Source of the DNA: Thiomicrorhabdus sp. Milos-T2
GTDB lineage: Bacteria > Pseudomonadota > Gammaproteobacteria > Thiomicrospirales > Thiomicrospiraceae
NCBI RefSeq assembly: GCF_000702325.1
Contig: NZ_KL370891.1
Location: forward strand, 704,917 to 768,916
DNA: 64,000 nucleotides
Direction: 5' to 3'
Below are positions 16,983 to 27,215 of the stretch, one piece after another; the first letter of the stretch is position 1, and each line of letters opens with the position of its first letter. The notes beneath the pieces are model-generated. The model saw only the letters and a list, made by a program, of their open reading frames with translations. It was not told the DNA's origin and did not search any database. Position numbers and translations under genes: made by a program.

Positions 16983-19337
16983 TTGAACAAAAAAATCATG
17001 TTATTTGTAACAGCAATCTTATTTGTATCTATCTTTTTTATTTATGGTGCTTTTAAAAATGTCTCAACAAATTACCAGGCAATTTCTGATCAATTAACCT
17101 TGCAGCAGCACAAGCGTGTAGCCCTCAATAAAATGTTCAATTCTGCCAGAGAACGCTCGCTTATTTTACTGCAAATGTTAGCTGAAAAGGATGACTTTGT
17201 GCTTGATGAACTTAATCAAAGTTTGAGTGCAGATGCCACAGATTTTATGCAGGCTCGCAGTCAATTTATGGAGTTAAAAATCACAGAACAAGAACGTGAT
17301 TTAATGGCAATTCAAAACGCGTTAACAGCAAAAAATGCACCATTGCAGTTGGAAGTAGCTAATTTGCTTATAGGGCATGAAAGAAATAATGCTGTTTCTT
17401 TGTTATTACAAAAAGCGATTCCCGGACAAAATCAAGTGTTAGCACAAATCACTAAGATTGATGACCTTGGTAATCAATCAGAGAAAGCCCTAGTAAGTAA
17501 TATTGAGAGTAAAATAAAAGATTCAGAATTTCGTTTTAGTTTGGTTTTATTTAGTTTTATTGCTTTTGTACTGTTTATATTGGTTTATCTACAGCGTATA
17601 TCTAGAAACGAACAACGGCTTTTGTTGAAAAATTTAGATATGCAAAAAGAGGTTTCATCTCAATTAAGAATTTCTGAAGAACGTCTTCATACTTTTACGG
17701 ATGCGCTATCAACATTTACGTTTTTATTATCTTCAGAAGGCCGTATTGAGTTGGTTAATAAAACAGCCATTCAACAAACCGGGTTAGATATTAAAGATGT
17801 TCAAGGGCTTTCGCTTTATGAAAGTTATTGGTGGGATTTTAATGTTCAAGCAGTGGAAAATCTTAAAGCTGATTTAAAACAAGCCGCAACAGGAGAAAAA
17901 ATTGAAAGGGAAATGACCTTAAAATTTGGCGAAAATCAGTTTATGGAAGTTAATTTTATTATAACGCCCATTTTTGATTCGACTGGCAATATCACTAACT
18001 TAGTTGCAGAGGCGCAAGATATTACCGAACGCCAAAAGATAGCAAAAAAAATCTCCTATCAAGCATCCCATGACGCATTAACAGGATTGATAAATCGATA
18101 TGAATTCGAACGTCGACTTTCCTTGTTATTACAGCGAGCGCAAAACAATGAAATTCATTATGTTTTTTATTTAGATTTAGATCAATTTAAAATTGTTAAT
18201 GATACTTGTGGTCATTCAGCAGGAGATGAGCTGTTGAGACAGGTTCCCAAAATTATTCAGCCACATGTAAGGTCATCAGACACACTAGCCCGCCTAGGTG
18301 GTGATGAGTTTGCTGTTTTGTTCGAGAACAGTAATTATGAGGCGGTAATTAATGCTGCGAAATCTATGATTCGATCAATAGGTGATTACCAGTTTTATTG
18401 GCAAGAAAATAGTTTTAGAATCGGGGTAAGTATTGGAATCGTTGAAATAGATGCCGATATGACCAGTGCAGATGAGGTCTTAAAATGGACGGATTCAGCT
18501 TGTTATGCTGCTAAAGATACAGGCCGAAATACATATCATTTTTATACTCAAGATGACGAATTATTACAGATGCGAGAAAAAGAGATGGGGTGGATATCTC
18601 GCATTGAACAAGCGCTTAATGACGAACGTTTTGTTTTGTATGCACAACCTATTGTTCCAGTGATTGAGCGAGAGGGGAAGTTTTCTAGCTATGAAATATT
18701 AGTGCGTATTCAGAATGACGATGGAAGTTTAATCCCACCTGGAGCTTTTTTGCCTGCAGCGGAGCGTTATGGCAAAGTCACAGAAATTGATCGTTGGGTC
18801 TTTAAAAAGGCGCTATCAACCTTGGCTTCGTGTCCAAAGGTATTAGCCAATGTAGAGTATTTTTCAATTAATGTTTCAGCGCAATCGATGACGGATTATG
18901 AGTTTTTACAGTTTGTATTAAGATTATTTGATGAATATCAGCAAGTTTCTTCTAAAATTTGTATAGAAATTACCGAAACAACAATCATTAGCAATATGAC
19001 CGATGCCATATTCTTTATTGAAGAACTGCGTAAATTAAGGGTGAGATTTGCCTTAGATGATTTTGGAAGTGGTTTGTCTTCGTTTGGATATTTAAAAAAT
19101 CTGCCTGTTGATTACCTAAAAATTGATGGCGTTTTTGTAAAAGATATTTGTGAAGATTCAATGGATTTGGCAATGGTGAAATCGATTCATGAAGTTGCAA
19201 CGGTTGTTGGTTTGAAAACAGTTGCTGAATTTGTTGAAAATGATGAAATATTAAAGCAATTGAAAGACTTGGGCATTGATTTTGTGCAGGGGTATGGTAT
19301 TGGTAAACCTCAGCCCCTGTTAGATTTATGCAATTGA
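16983..19337 (+). CDS. membrane PAS-GGDEF-EAL protein (c-di-GMP synthesis/hydrolysis)
   Basis: 784 residues. Two transmembrane helices (about 5-25 and 179-203) enclose a helical periplasmic sensor. A PAS domain (about 225-345) precedes a GGDEF domain with DALTGLINR, DLDQFKIVND, intact GGDEF at about 439-443 and RxxD site RSSD. The EAL domain (about 530-784) has SYEILVRI where EAL is usual, then SINVSAQS, IEITET, DDFGSGLSSFGYLK, DYLKIDG and VQGYGIGKP, so the metal ligands are kept and the change Ala to Ile in EAL is tolerated in other active enzymes. Both activities look possible. Start TTG at 16983 has AGGAG at 16970-16974. Confidence 0.9.
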   Translation: MNKKIMLFVTAILFVSIFFIYGAFKNVSTNYQAISDQLTLQQHKRVALNKMFNSARERSLILLQMLAEKDDFVLDELNQSLSADATDFMQARSQFMELKITEQERDLMAIQNALTAKNAPLQLEVANLLIGHERNNAVSLLLQKAIPGQNQVLAQITKIDDLGNQSEKALVSNIESKIKDSEFRFSLVLFSFIAFVLFILVYLQRISRNEQRLLLKNLDMQKEVSSQLRISEERLHTFTDALSTFTFLLSSEGRIELVNKTAIQQTGLDIKDVQGLSLYESYWWDFNVQAVENLKADLKQAATGEKIEREMTLKFGENQFMEVNFIITPIFDSTGNITNLVAEAQDITERQKIAKKISYQASHDALTGLINRYEFERRLSLLLQRAQNNEIHYVFYLDLDQFKIVNDTCGHSAGDELLRQVPKIIQPHVRSSDTLARLGGDEFAVLFENSNYEAVINAAKSMIRSIGDYQFYWQENSFRIGVSIGIVEIDADMTSADEVLKWTDSACYAAKDTGRNTYHFYTQDDELLQMREKEMGWISRIEQALNDERFVLYAQPIVPVIEREGKFSSYEILVRIQNDDGSLIPPGAFLPAAERYGKVTEIDRWVFKKALSTLASCPKVLANVEYFSINVSAQSMTDYEFLQFVLRLFDEYQQVSSKICIEITETTIISNMTDAIFFIEELRKLRVRFALDDFGSGLSSFGYLKNLPVDYLKIDGVFVKDICEDSMDLAMVKSIHEVATVVGLKTVAEFVENDEILKQLKDLGIDFVQGYGIGKPQPLLDLCN

Positions 19338-19385
19338 TATGGGGTTTGATTGATCTTTTTAGGTTGAGCATAAATTAAGCATAAA

Positions 19386-19540
19386 GAGAGCTTTGCATTA
19401 AATGGATAATCGTATAAAAATGGGTAAAATTTATCGGCTTGTCGTTAAAAAACTTGCAAATAGCAAGTATTGCTAGCGATTGGCTGCATTTTCAGATAAG
19501 TCAGATCGATAGGTTTTTCCACATTATTCTCATGAGCCCC
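19386..19540 (+). mobile_element. decayed MITE-like repeat
   Basis: GAGCTTTGCATTAAATGG, then AAAAATGGGTAAAATTTATCGGCTTGTCG, AAACTTGCAAATAGC and GCTGCATTTTCAG follow the order of the short MITE-like form but with many changes, and the right end is hard to place. No target duplication could be seen. Confidence 0.5.
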
Positions 19541-19588
19541 TCTTGAACAAACCTCCCGTAAAGCTAAAGAAATATATGGATATTAAAT

Positions 19589-20071
19589 ATGAAATTTGAA
19601 AATTTGGTAACCCAAGTGGGTAAGGCTTTAGTGGATTATGACTCTATGGTGGTTACGGCTGAATCCTGTACGGGTGGAATGATTGCTGAAGCATTAACTT
19701 CTGTTGCCGGAAGTACGGCTTGGTTTGACCGTGCTTACATTACTTACAGTTATGAGTCTAAACGCGAAATGCTCGGTATAAAAGAGCTAACCATTCAGAA
19801 AAAAGGTGCGGTTAGCCAGGAGTGTGTGGAAGAGATGGCATTAAGTGCTTTGCAGCAATCGCACGCAAAAGTGAGTGTCGCTTGTAGCGGAATTGCAGGA
19901 CCAGGGGGCGGAGCACCTGGCAAACCCGTTGGCACAGTTTGGCTTGCTTGGGCTGTACAAGGGCAAGAAGAGGTTATTTCTCAACAGTTTTTGTTTGACG
20001 GTGATAGACAAGCGGTAAGAGAAAAAACAACTGAAGCGGCGTTAATGGGCATAATGAAATTGATTGCTTGA
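19589..20071 (+). CDS. pncC: nicotinamide-nucleotide amidase PncC (CinA C-terminal domain)
   Basis: 160 residues, the stand-alone CinA C-terminal domain. Conserved segments are TAESCTGGMIAEALTSVAGSTAWFDR, GAVSQECVEEMA and SGIAGPGGGAPGKPVGTVWLAW. It deamidates NMN to nicotinate mononucleotide and so recycles pyridine nucleotides. Its place upstream of recA and recX is conserved in gammaproteobacteria, but here 650 bp with a mobile repeat separate it from recA, so recA probably has its own promoter. Confidence 0.93.
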   Translation: MKFENLVTQVGKALVDYDSMVVTAESCTGGMIAEALTSVAGSTAWFDRAYITYSYESKREMLGIKELTIQKKGAVSQECVEEMALSALQQSHAKVSVACSGIAGPGGGAPGKPVGTVWLAWAVQGQEEVISQQFLFDGDRQAVREKTTEAALMGIMKLIA

Positions 20072-20722
20072 TTGGTAATTACGGTCTCTACTAGGATTTA
20101 AATTTATTTTATGGGATAATTCGCGTTTAAAATTTTGCTAGGGCGAAGATTAAATAAATCCTGTGAAATTTATACTGTTCTAAAGCGCTTAGAAAAAGAA
20201 TAAGATATTTGTTTTTAAAAGGGTTTTAGATTAAAAATAGAATTTGCTAAGCCTTTGTTTTAGCCATGTGTTTTGCCTTTAATATCTATCTTTAAAAGAT
20301 TGTTGAAGGCAGGTTGGCAAACAAGGGTTTTTTATTGGAAATAATAAGAGACCTTTGCACGAGAGTATGCACGAGTAAAAATGGTTCTAGGTGCCCCTTG
20401 AGGGTAAAAATTCACCTGATTTTTGTTGTACCCCAAGGGTACTTCCGTTGGGCGACAACTTGCGAATAGCTAGCTATTCCCTGCGTTTTCCGCCTCAATC
20501 AGGCAAATTTTTTACCCTCAAGGGGTACTCACGCCTATTTTTTTCGTACCTATCTCGTGCAAAGGTCTCATAAGACTAATTTTTGATAAATCAAAATAAA
20601 GAATTTTCAAAAGCTTGAATAAAATAGTTAAGAAATGCATTAAAAGTGCATAGCTAAATTTTTATCGCCTAAGACTTATAAAGACTTATAGTCTAAGCCG
20701 AAAACCAAAAGGATCGCACTAG
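20072..20722. other. long intergenic region between pncC and recA
   Basis: 651 bp with the long-form MITE-like repeat (20348-20569) and AT-rich flanks. The recA promoter must lie in 20570-20700. I looked for the gammaproteobacterial LexA site CTGT-N8-ACAG and did not find one. The imperfect dyad GACTTATAAAGACTTATAGTC (about 20671-20691) is the most striking motif near recA. Confidence 0.6.
20348..20569 (+). mobile_element. MITE-like inverted repeat, copy 3 (long form, 222 bp)
   Basis: Ends GAGACCTTTGCACGAGAG / TCTCGTGCAAAGGTCTC, same orientation as copy 1, flanked by ATAA on both sides. It holds the extra blocks GTGCCCCTTGAGGGTAAAAA and its inverse TTTTTACCCTCAAGGGGTAC found in the long form. 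A 60-codon open frame inside it also occurs, in altered form, in the other long copies; this comes from copying of the repeat. Confidence 0.9.
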
Positions 20723-21751
20723 ATGGATGATAATAAGAAAAAAGCATTAGATGCCGCTTTAGGCCAAATTGAGAAACAGTTTGGTAAAGGTTCAATTATG
20801 CGTATGGGCGACAGTACGGTGCCTCGTGATATCGAAGCGGTTTCTACTGGTTCTTTAGGTTTGGATATGGCATTGGGCATAGGCGGTTTGCCAAAAGGAC
20901 GTGTTGTTGAAATTTATGGTCCAGAATCATCAGGTAAAACCACTTTAACGTTACATGCGATTGCTGAAATGCAAAAAGCAGGCGGTACAGCAGCATTTAT
21001 TGATGCAGAACACGCTTTAGATCCTCTTTACGCAGAAAAACTCGGTGTGGATGTTGATAACTTATTAGTTTCTCAGCCAGATACCGGTGAACAAGCTCTA
21101 GAAATTACTGATTCATTGGTTCGTTCTGGTGCGGTAGATGTTGTGGTAGTTGACTCGGTTGCTGCTTTAACACCTAAGACAGAAATTGAAGGTGATATGG
21201 GGGATTCTCATATGGGTCTTCAAGCACGTTTAATGTCGCAAGCGTTACGAAAGTTAACCGCCAATATTAAGCGTACAAATACTTTAGTTATTTTCATTAA
21301 CCAGATTCGTATGAAAATTGGTGTAATGTTTGGTAACCCTGAAACCACAACGGGCGGTAATGCACTGAAATTCTATGCGTCAGTTCGTTTAGATATTCGT
21401 CGTATTGGTGCGATCAAAAAAGGCGATGAAATCTTAGGTAACGAAACGCGCGTTAAAGTGGTTAAAAATAAGGTTTCTCCACCTTTTAAACAAGTACAGT
21501 TTGATATTCTTTATGGCCAAGGTATCTCTCGTGAAGGTGAAATTATTGATCTTGGTGTTAAAGAAAAGTTGATTGATAAATCGGGTTCTTGGTACGCGTA
21601 TAACGGTGCAAAAATTGGTCAGGGTAAAGATAATGTACGTCAGTATTTAATTGATAACCCTGAAATTGCCGCAGAATTGATGGATAAAATTAAGACAGCG
21701 ATAATGCCACAGCCTAAAGCCATTGACGAATCTGAAGAAGTTGCTGAGTAA
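20723..21751 (+). CDS. recA: recombinase RecA
   Basis: 342 residues. Walker A GPESSGKT (66-73), [42 protein letters not shown] including loop L1, and the L2 region around [21 protein letters not shown] are all present. It forms filaments on single-stranded DNA for strand exchange and triggers LexA autocleavage. The stop is inside a perfect 12-bp tandem duplication GTTGCTGAGTAA (21740-21751 and 21752-21763), so a second in-frame copy of the stop follows. AAGGA ribosome binding site at 20709-20713. Confidence 0.98.
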   Translation: MDDNKKKALDAALGQIEKQFGKGSIMRMGDSTVPRDIEAVSTGSLGLDMALGIGGLPKGRVVEIYGPESSGKTTLTLHAIAEMQKAGGTAAFIDAEHALDPLYAEKLGVDVDNLLVSQPDTGEQALEITDSLVRSGAVDVVVVDSVAALTPKTEIEGDMGDSHMGLQARLMSQALRKLTANIKRTNTLVIFINQIRMKIGVMFGNPETTTGGNALKFYASVRLDIRRIGAIKKGDEILGNETRVKVVKNKVSPPFKQVQFDILYGQGISREGEIIDLGVKEKLIDKSGSWYAYNGAKIGQGKDNVRQYLIDNPEIAAELMDKIKTAIMPQPKAIDESEEVAE

Positions 21752-21763
21752 GTTGCTGAGTAA
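21740..21763. repeat. 12-bp tandem duplication across the recA stop codon
   Basis: GTTGCTGAGTAA occurs twice in direct tandem; each copy ends with TAA in the recA frame. Confidence 0.95.
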
Positions 21764-21780
21764 ATTAATCAGTTGCTTAG

Positions 21781-22410
21781 TTGAGGTATAAAGCCACCTT
21801 GAAAAATGCAGAAGAGTTTTTAGCTGAGTTAGCAATGAAATCAGGAGCGGATTTAGGTATTGAACCTAATCCGCATTCTGCTTTTGGAGAGAGTGATTCT
21901 TTATCTTCAGAAGTAAAAAATACCGCTGAACTCGCAAAAAAAATTGAAGCCAAAGCGGTTGCCTTATTGGCTATGCGTGAACATGGTGCTAAAGAGTTAA
22001 AACAGAAGTTATTAACTAAGTTTCCAGAAACCTCAGAGTTATTGGCAGAGTATGCAGAACAACCAGGCCTGGTTAAATTATTAGTGACTGATGTATTGAC
22101 GCTTTGCCAAGAAAACAATTGGCAAAGCGATGAGCGTTATATTGAACAAGCGGTTCGTAATTATGTTGATAAAGGCCATGGCCCGCAAAAAATTCGGCAG
22201 AAGTTACAGCAGAATTGTCATGATTCAGGTCAGATTTCAGCCGCATTAGATTGGGATGAATCGGATTGGGTTGAACTTGCTCAAGACGCTTTATACAAAA
22301 AGTATGGTAGCTGTAAAAAGCCAGCTGAACAAAAAGAACAAGCAAGGTGTATGCGTTTTTTGCAGAGCCGTGGCTTTTCTCAGAGTACGATTTGGAAATC
22401 GTTTCGTTAA
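21781..22410 (+). CDS. recX: regulatory protein RecX
   Basis: The C-terminal 150 residues show the RecX pattern: ALLAMREHGAKELKQKLLTKFP, DERYIEQAVRNYVDKGHGPQKIRQKL and KEQARCMRFLQSRGFSQSTIWK. RecX limits RecA filament growth. As drawn (TTG at 21781, 209 residues) it has an N-terminal extension of about 50 residues not typical of the family. TTG 21799 or ATG 21835 are other possible starts; no strong ribosome binding site decides. It follows recA by 29 bp, and a palindrome copy (22062-22073) lies in the gene. Confidence 0.88.
   Translation: MRYKATLKNAEEFLAELAMKSGADLGIEPNPHSAFGESDSLSSEVKNTAELAKKIEAKAVALLAMREHGAKELKQKLLTKFPETSELLAEYAEQPGLVKLLVTDVLTLCQENNWQSDERYIEQAVRNYVDKGHGPQKIRQKLQQNCHDSGQISAALDWDESDWVELAQDALYKKYGSCKKPAEQKEQARCMRFLQSRGFSQSTIWKSFR
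22062..22073. repeat. palindrome ACCAGGCCTGGT, copy 7 (in recX)
   Basis: Inside recX, read as Gln-Pro-Gly-Leu-Val; palindromy extends to 14 bp. Confidence 0.95.
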
Positions 22411-22612
22411 ACTAAGATTCGTTAAATAAAAGCTTCGTTAAATAAAAAGCAGATAGAACGATTTTCCTAAGACGATTTTCTTAAGCTGGTTTTGAGTTTA
22501 GAGAAACTAAAGAGACTTTTACAAGAGTCTCTAAAATCAACTGATACTGAATTACTAGTACAGAATTACAAACAGAATTACAAAATTTATAAACTTTAAG
22601 GTTATTTTCATT

Positions 22613-25204
22613 ATGACGAGTGCCGAACTCAGAAAAGCTTTTCTAGATTATTTCGTTAAGCAAAACCACACAGCCGTTCATTCTAGTCCGGTTGTACCAG
22701 GTAATGATCCAACATTGTTATTTACCAATGCTGGAATGGTTCAGTTTAAAGAGACGTTTTTAGGTCAAGAGCAGCGTGACTATACTCGTGCAACTAGTGT
22801 GCAACGTTGTATTCGTGCGGGTGGTAAACACAATGACTTAGAAAATGTAGGCTATACCGCCCGTCACCATACGTTTTTTGAAATGTTGGGTAACTTCAGT
22901 TTTGGCGATTACTTTAAGCAAGAAGCGATTAAATTCGCTTGGAACTTTTTGACCAAAGAGCTAAACCTTCCAGAAGAAAAACTTTGGGTAACCGTATTTG
23001 AAGAAGATGACGAAACGGCAAATATCTGGTTAAAAGATATGGGGATAAGCTCTGAGCGTTTCTCACGTTGTGGTGCTAAAGATAACTTTTGGCAAATGGG
23101 TGACACTGGACCTTGTGGGCCTTGTACCGAAATCTTTTATGATCACGGCGCAGATGTAGCGGGTGGACCTCCAGGTTCGCCTGATGAAGATGGTGACCGC
23201 TATATTGAAATCTGGAACTTGGTGTTCATGCAATTTGAACGTGCAGCAGACGGCACTTTAACGCCTTTACCAAAACCATCGGTAGATACGGGTATGGGGT
23301 TGGAGCGTTTAGCAGCGGTTATGCAGAACGTGCATAATAACTACGATATTGATTTGTTCCAAGCGATTGTAAAACAAGCCGCTAAATTAACCAATCAAAC
23401 CGATTTAAGCAATAGCTCTTTACGAGTGATTGCTGACCATATTCGTTCTTGTGCGTTTACGATTGTAGATGGTGTTTTACCTTCTAACGAAGGGCGAGGT
23501 TATGTATTACGTCGTATTATTCGTCGCGCAATTCGTCATGGTTATAAGTTGGGTATGAATGATGTGTTCTTCTATAAACTTGTTCCCGTTTTAGTTGAAC
23601 AAATGGGTGAAGCTTATCCTGAGTTGGTTAAAGAACAGGCTAATGTAGAACGCGCTTTAAAGTTAGAAGAAGAGCGTTTTGCAGAAACTCTTGAAAATGG
23701 TATGAAGCTGTTAGAAGAGTATATCGCAGGTATGAAAGATTCGGTTATTGCGGGTGAAATTGCTTTTAAACTTTACGATACTTACGGCTTCCCGTTAGAT
23801 CTTACTGCTGATGTTGCACGAGAAAAGAACTTAACCGTTGATGAAGCTGGATTTGAAAAATCGATGGAAGCACAGCGTGAGCGTGCTCGTTCGGCAAGTA
23901 ATTTTGCGGCACAAACCGCTGGTAAAATTGATTATACCGGCGAAACTCAGTTTGTGGGTTATGACCGCGATGAAGCTGAAGCTAAGGTAATGGCAATTTT
24001 TGTTGATGGTACTTCGGTTGATTCAATTGTAGAAGGCACTGATGCTGTTATTGTTTTAGGTAGAACACCTTTTTATGCTGAATCGGGTGGTCAAGTTGGC
24101 GATACGGGAAGTTTAACTGAAGGCATGAATAGTTTTCATGTGAATAACTGCCAAAAACAAGGAAAAACCTTCTTACATATGGGCACGGCAACAGCCGGTT
24201 CTGTTTCTGTTGGTCAAGTTTTAACAGCACGTATTGATGCTAATGGCCGCCGCTCTTCTGAACGTAATCACTCAGCTACGCATTTATTGCATGCAGCATT
24301 AAGAACCGTGTTGGGTACGCATGTACAGCAAAAAGGCTCTTTAGTGACTCCAGAACGTTTACGTTTTGACTTCTCACACTTTGAGCCAATTAAAGCCGAG
24401 CAATTGCTGGAAGTTGAGAAGTTGGTTAACCAAAACATTATGCTAAACAATCCTGTTGGCACCAATGAAATGGATATTGATTCGGCCAAAGAAAAAGGTG
24501 CAATGGCACTGTTTGGCGAAAAATACGGAGATGTTGTTCGCGTAGTTGATATGGGGGATTTCTCCGTTGAACTATGTGGTGGAACTCATGTTTGTTCTAC
24601 AGGGCAAATAGGGCCATTTAGATTGCTATCAGAAACCGGTATTGCTTCAGGTGTTCGCCGTATTGAAGCGGTGACAGGTGAAGGTGCTTGGGCGGCGATT
24701 TATGAAGATGACAAAACATTGTTGAATGTTGCTAATACGGTTAAATCTGATAAGCATCAGGTTGAAACTAAAGTTGCTCAACTGGTTTCTGAACATAAAG
24801 AGCTTGAAAAGCAATTTAAGCAACTTCAATCTAAAATGGCCGCTTCACAAGGTGATGATCTAGCGAATCAAGCCATTAAAGTCGGTGATGTGAGTGTACT
24901 TGCTGCTAAGCTTGAAGGTGCTGATGTTAACACTCTACGCGAAACCTTAGATAAATTAAAAGACAAGCTGGCGCCTGCGGCTATTGTCTTAGCGGCAGTC
25001 GATGGTGAAAAAGTCACCTTAGTTGCAGGTGTTTCTAAAGAAGTCACTGCAACCTTTAAGGCGGGTGAGCTAGTAAATCATGTTGCTCAGCAAGTCGGTG
25101 GTAAAGGTGGTGGGCGTCCAGATATGGCTCAAGCGGGTGGTAAAGATCCAAGTAAATTGGCTGAAGCCTTGGCTTCTGTTAAAGCTTGGGCAGAATCAAA
25201 ATAA
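22613..25204 (+). CDS. alaS: alanyl-tRNA synthetase
   Basis: 863 residues, close to the family norm (E. coli 876). The catalytic domain starts with [17 protein letters not shown] and has class II motif regions around [16 protein letters not shown] and [15 protein letters not shown]. The editing domain has the zinc motif HSATHLLH and [15 protein letters not shown]-terminal glycine-rich C-Ala domain ends in [16 protein letters not shown]. It charges tRNA-Ala and clears misacylated products. Its position after recA-recX is conserved in gammaproteobacteria. About 200 bp with short direct repeats separate it from recX. Confidence 0.97.
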   Translation: MTSAELRKAFLDYFVKQNHTAVHSSPVVPGNDPTLLFTNAGMVQFKETFLGQEQRDYTRATSVQRCIRAGGKHNDLENVGYTARHHTFFEMLGNFSFGDYFKQEAIKFAWNFLTKELNLPEEKLWVTVFEEDDETANIWLKDMGISSERFSRCGAKDNFWQMGDTGPCGPCTEIFYDHGADVAGGPPGSPDEDGDRYIEIWNLVFMQFERAADGTLTPLPKPSVDTGMGLERLAAVMQNVHNNYDIDLFQAIVKQAAKLTNQTDLSNSSLRVIADHIRSCAFTIVDGVLPSNEGRGYVLRRIIRRAIRHGYKLGMNDVFFYKLVPVLVEQMGEAYPELVKEQANVERALKLEEERFAETLENGMKLLEEYIAGMKDSVIAGEIAFKLYDTYGFPLDLTADVAREKNLTVDEAGFEKSMEAQRERARSASNFAAQTAGKIDYTGETQFVGYDRDEAEAKVMAIFVDGTSVDSIVEGTDAVIVLGRTPFYAESGGQVGDTGSLTEGMNSFHVNNCQKQGKTFLHMGTATAGSVSVGQVLTARIDANGRRSSERNHSATHLLHAALRTVLGTHVQQKGSLVTPERLRFDFSHFEPIKAEQLLEVEKLVNQNIMLNNPVGTNEMDIDSAKEKGAMALFGEKYGDVVRVVDMGDFSVELCGGTHVCSTGQIGPFRLLSETGIASGVRRIEAVTGEGAWAAIYEDDKTLLNVANTVKSDKHQVETKVAQLVSEHKELEKQFKQLQSKMAASQGDDLANQAIKVGDVSVLAAKLEGADVNTLRETLDKLKDKLAPAAIVLAAVDGEKVTLVAGVSKEVTATFKAGELVNHVAQQVGGKGGGRPDMAQAGGKDPSKLAEALASVKAWAESK

Positions 25205-25210
25205 GAGATT

Positions 25211-25277
25211 GTTTGCGATAATAATCGCAAACAAAAAAATAATATGAGAGCTTTTCACGAGAAGGATTCGTGAAAAG
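25211..25277 (+). promoter_or_regulatory. two hairpins between alaS and lysC
   Basis: GTTTGCGAT/ATCGCAAAC (25211-25232) and the perfect 10-bp hairpin CTTTTCACGA (25251-25260) / TCGTGAAAAG (25268-25277) with a 7-nt loop. The second encloses AAGGA and the GTG at 25270, an alternative lysC start. Neither is followed by a T run, so they are not simple terminators. A close relative of the second hairpin lies before panB (32589-32619). Confidence 0.5.
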
Positions 25278-25302
25278 TTTTCAACATAAAGATATACAGA
25301 AA

Positions 25303-26529
25303 ATGGCATTAATTGTTCAAAAGTTTGGTGGCACCTCGGTAGGAAATGTTGAGCGTATTCAAAATGTAGCAAATCAAATCGCTAAAAGTGTTCGTGAAGG
25401 TAATCAGATTGTGGTTGCTGTATCGGCAATGAGTGGTGAAACAAATCGTTTAACTGCTTTAGCAAAAGAGATGCAATCTCGCCCATCTAAAAGAGAGATG
25501 GATGTTTTACTAACGACCGGTGAGCAAGTTACGATTGCATTATTAAGTATGGCGTTGCAAGAAAGAGATTGCCCTGCGGTCTCCTATACGGGTTGGCAAG
25601 TACCGATTACCACGAATAATGTTCACTCCAAAGCACGTATTGAGAAAATTGACGGTGAAAAGATTTTAAATCAAATCTCTTTAGGTAATGTTGTTGTGGT
25701 TGCTGGTTTTCAGGGAATGACAATTGATGGTGATATTACTACCTTGGGAAGAGGTGGTTCAGATACTACCGCAGTAGCTTTAGCGGCGGCATTAAATGCT
25801 GATGAATGTCAGATTTATACCGATGTAGATGGCGTTTACACCACCGATCCTCGGGTTGTTCCTGAAGCTAAGCGATTAGATAAAGTTACCTATGACGAAA
25901 TGCTTGAATTAGCAAGTTTAGGGGCTAAAGTTTTACAAATACGTTCAGTAGAATTTGCAAGCAAATACAAAGTACCTTTAAGAGTTCTGTCTTCCATGAA
26001 AGAAGGTGGCGGGACTTTAATAACGACAGAAGATAATATTAAGGATAGTAATATGGAAAAGCCTCTCATTTCAGGGATTGCGTTTAGTCGAGATGAAGCT
26101 AAGTTAATGATTTTAGGTGTTCCAGACAAGCCAGGAGTGGCTTATCAGATTCTTGGGCCTATTTCAGATGCCAATATTGAAATTGATATGATTATCCAAA
26201 ACCAAGGGGTTGATGGTAATACAGACTTTACCTTTACGGTAAGTCGTAATGATAGAGAAACTGCGTTTGAAATTTTAGAAAGTATTGCTGCTAAACTGGG
26301 CGCGCGTGAAGTCTTATCTGATGACTCTATTGTTAAAATTTCTATGGTGGGTGTGGGTATGAAATCACATTCGGGCATTGCAAGTACTATGTTTAAGACG
26401 TTAGCAGATAAAGATATTAATATTCAAATGATTGGTACAACCGAAATAAAAATTTCTGTTGTGATTGATGAACCTTGTTTAGAGTTGGCGGTACAGTCAT
26501 TGCATGAAGCTTTTGAATTAGATAAATAA
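25303..26529 (+). CDS. lysC: aspartokinase (LysC-type, monofunctional)
   Basis: 408 residues from the ATG at 25303. The amino acid kinase domain starts MALIVQKFGGTSVG and has VVAVSAMSGETN, TTLGRGGSDTTAVALAAALNADECQIYTDVDGVYTTDPR. Two C-terminal ACT domains (about 265-408) are the site of feedback control by lysine or threonine. It phosphorylates aspartate, the first step to lysine, threonine and methionine. I prefer 25303 since the family starts there; a GTG at 25270 with AAGGA upstream would add 11 residues. Neighbours alaS and csrA are as in many gammaproteobacteria. Confidence 0.95.
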   Translation: MALIVQKFGGTSVGNVERIQNVANQIAKSVREGNQIVVAVSAMSGETNRLTALAKEMQSRPSKREMDVLLTTGEQVTIALLSMALQERDCPAVSYTGWQVPITTNNVHSKARIEKIDGEKILNQISLGNVVVVAGFQGMTIDGDITTLGRGGSDTTAVALAAALNADECQIYTDVDGVYTTDPRVVPEAKRLDKVTYDEMLELASLGAKVLQIRSVEFASKYKVPLRVLSSMKEGGGTLITTEDNIKDSNMEKPLISGIAFSRDEAKLMILGVPDKPGVAYQILGPISDANIEIDMIIQNQGVDGNTDFTFTVSRNDRETAFEILESIAAKLGAREVLSDDSIVKISMVGVGMKSHSGIASTMFKTLADKDINIQMIGTTEIKISVVIDEPCLELAVQSLHEAFELDK

Positions 26530-26579
26530 TCAGAGACCAATGCAATAGTCGATAAATAGATAAAGTTATACCCTTTCTA

Positions 26580-26605
26580 GAAACCTGCTTCAGCAGGTTT
26601 TTTTA
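26580..26605 (+). terminator. rho-independent terminator of lysC
   Basis: AAACCTGC (26581-26588), TTCA loop, GCAGGTTT (26593-26600), T run to 26604. Confidence 0.9.
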
Positions 26606-26745
26606 TACAAAAATATCTTATACTTTTAGCTAAGTATTAGAATTTTCTTATTTTACGCATAAATACGATTAATTATGTAAGTCTTAGTAAAAGTAATATA
26701 CTGGATTAGCTTCATAAATTTAACTCATATATACAGGGATGCATA

Positions 26746-26952
26746 ATGTTAGTTTTAACGCGTAGAGAAAATGAGTCATTTGTCATTGGTGATAATATCA
26801 GACTGACTATTTTAGCGGTAAAGGGGGGGCAAGTTAGGGTTGGAATTGATGCTCCCAAAGACGTTATGATTCATCGCGAAGAATTGTTATTAGAGGGTAA
26901 AATCCAAGATAATAATTATTATAAAAGCGATGAAGAGGTTGTACCAGCTTAA
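26746..26952 (+). CDS. csrA: carbon storage regulator CsrA
   Basis: 68 residues with the whole conserved core: [44 protein letters not shown]44 in the DNA/RNA-contact segment (IHREEL) and L4/R6 near the start are kept. The dimer binds GGA motifs in mRNA leaders and controls carbon storage, motility and biofilm. GGGATG precedes the start. It has its own upstream region after the lysC terminator. A MITE-like repeat starts 10 bp beyond its stop. Confidence 0.97.
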   Translation: MLVLTRRENESFVIGDNIRLTILAVKGGQVRVGIDAPKDVMIHREELLLEGKIQDNNYYKSDEEVVPA

Positions 26953-26961
26953 TAATTTAAA

Positions 26962-27120
26962 GAGATCTTTGCACGAGAGTATGTACGAGTAAAAATGGTT
27001 AAAATTCACCCGATTTTTGTTGAAAAACTTGCGAATAGCTAGCTATTCCCTAAGTTTTCCGCCGCAATCAGGCAAATTTTCTCTCATTTTTCTTTCGCAC
27101 CTATCTCGTGCAAAGGTCTC
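26962..27120 (+). mobile_element. MITE-like inverted repeat, copy 4 (short form, 159 bp)
   Basis: Ends GAGATCTTTGCACGAGAG / TCTCGTGCAAAGGTCTC, same length as copy 1. Flanks TTAAA and TTAAG agree in four of five bases. Lies between csrA and mtfA, replacing any csrA terminator. Confidence 0.9.
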
Positions 27121-27215
27121 TTAAGTTATTAACTCTTTTAGGGTTGCTTTGGATGTTATCGTTGCGCTAATTGGTCTGCTTAAATATGCTAATATATTAG
27201 CTTTTTGGACTAATC

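Noticed and set aside
25205-25302. Lysine riboswitch before lysC
   Set aside because: The gap to alaS is about 100 bp, too short for the roughly 170-nt aptamer, and only two simple hairpins are seen.
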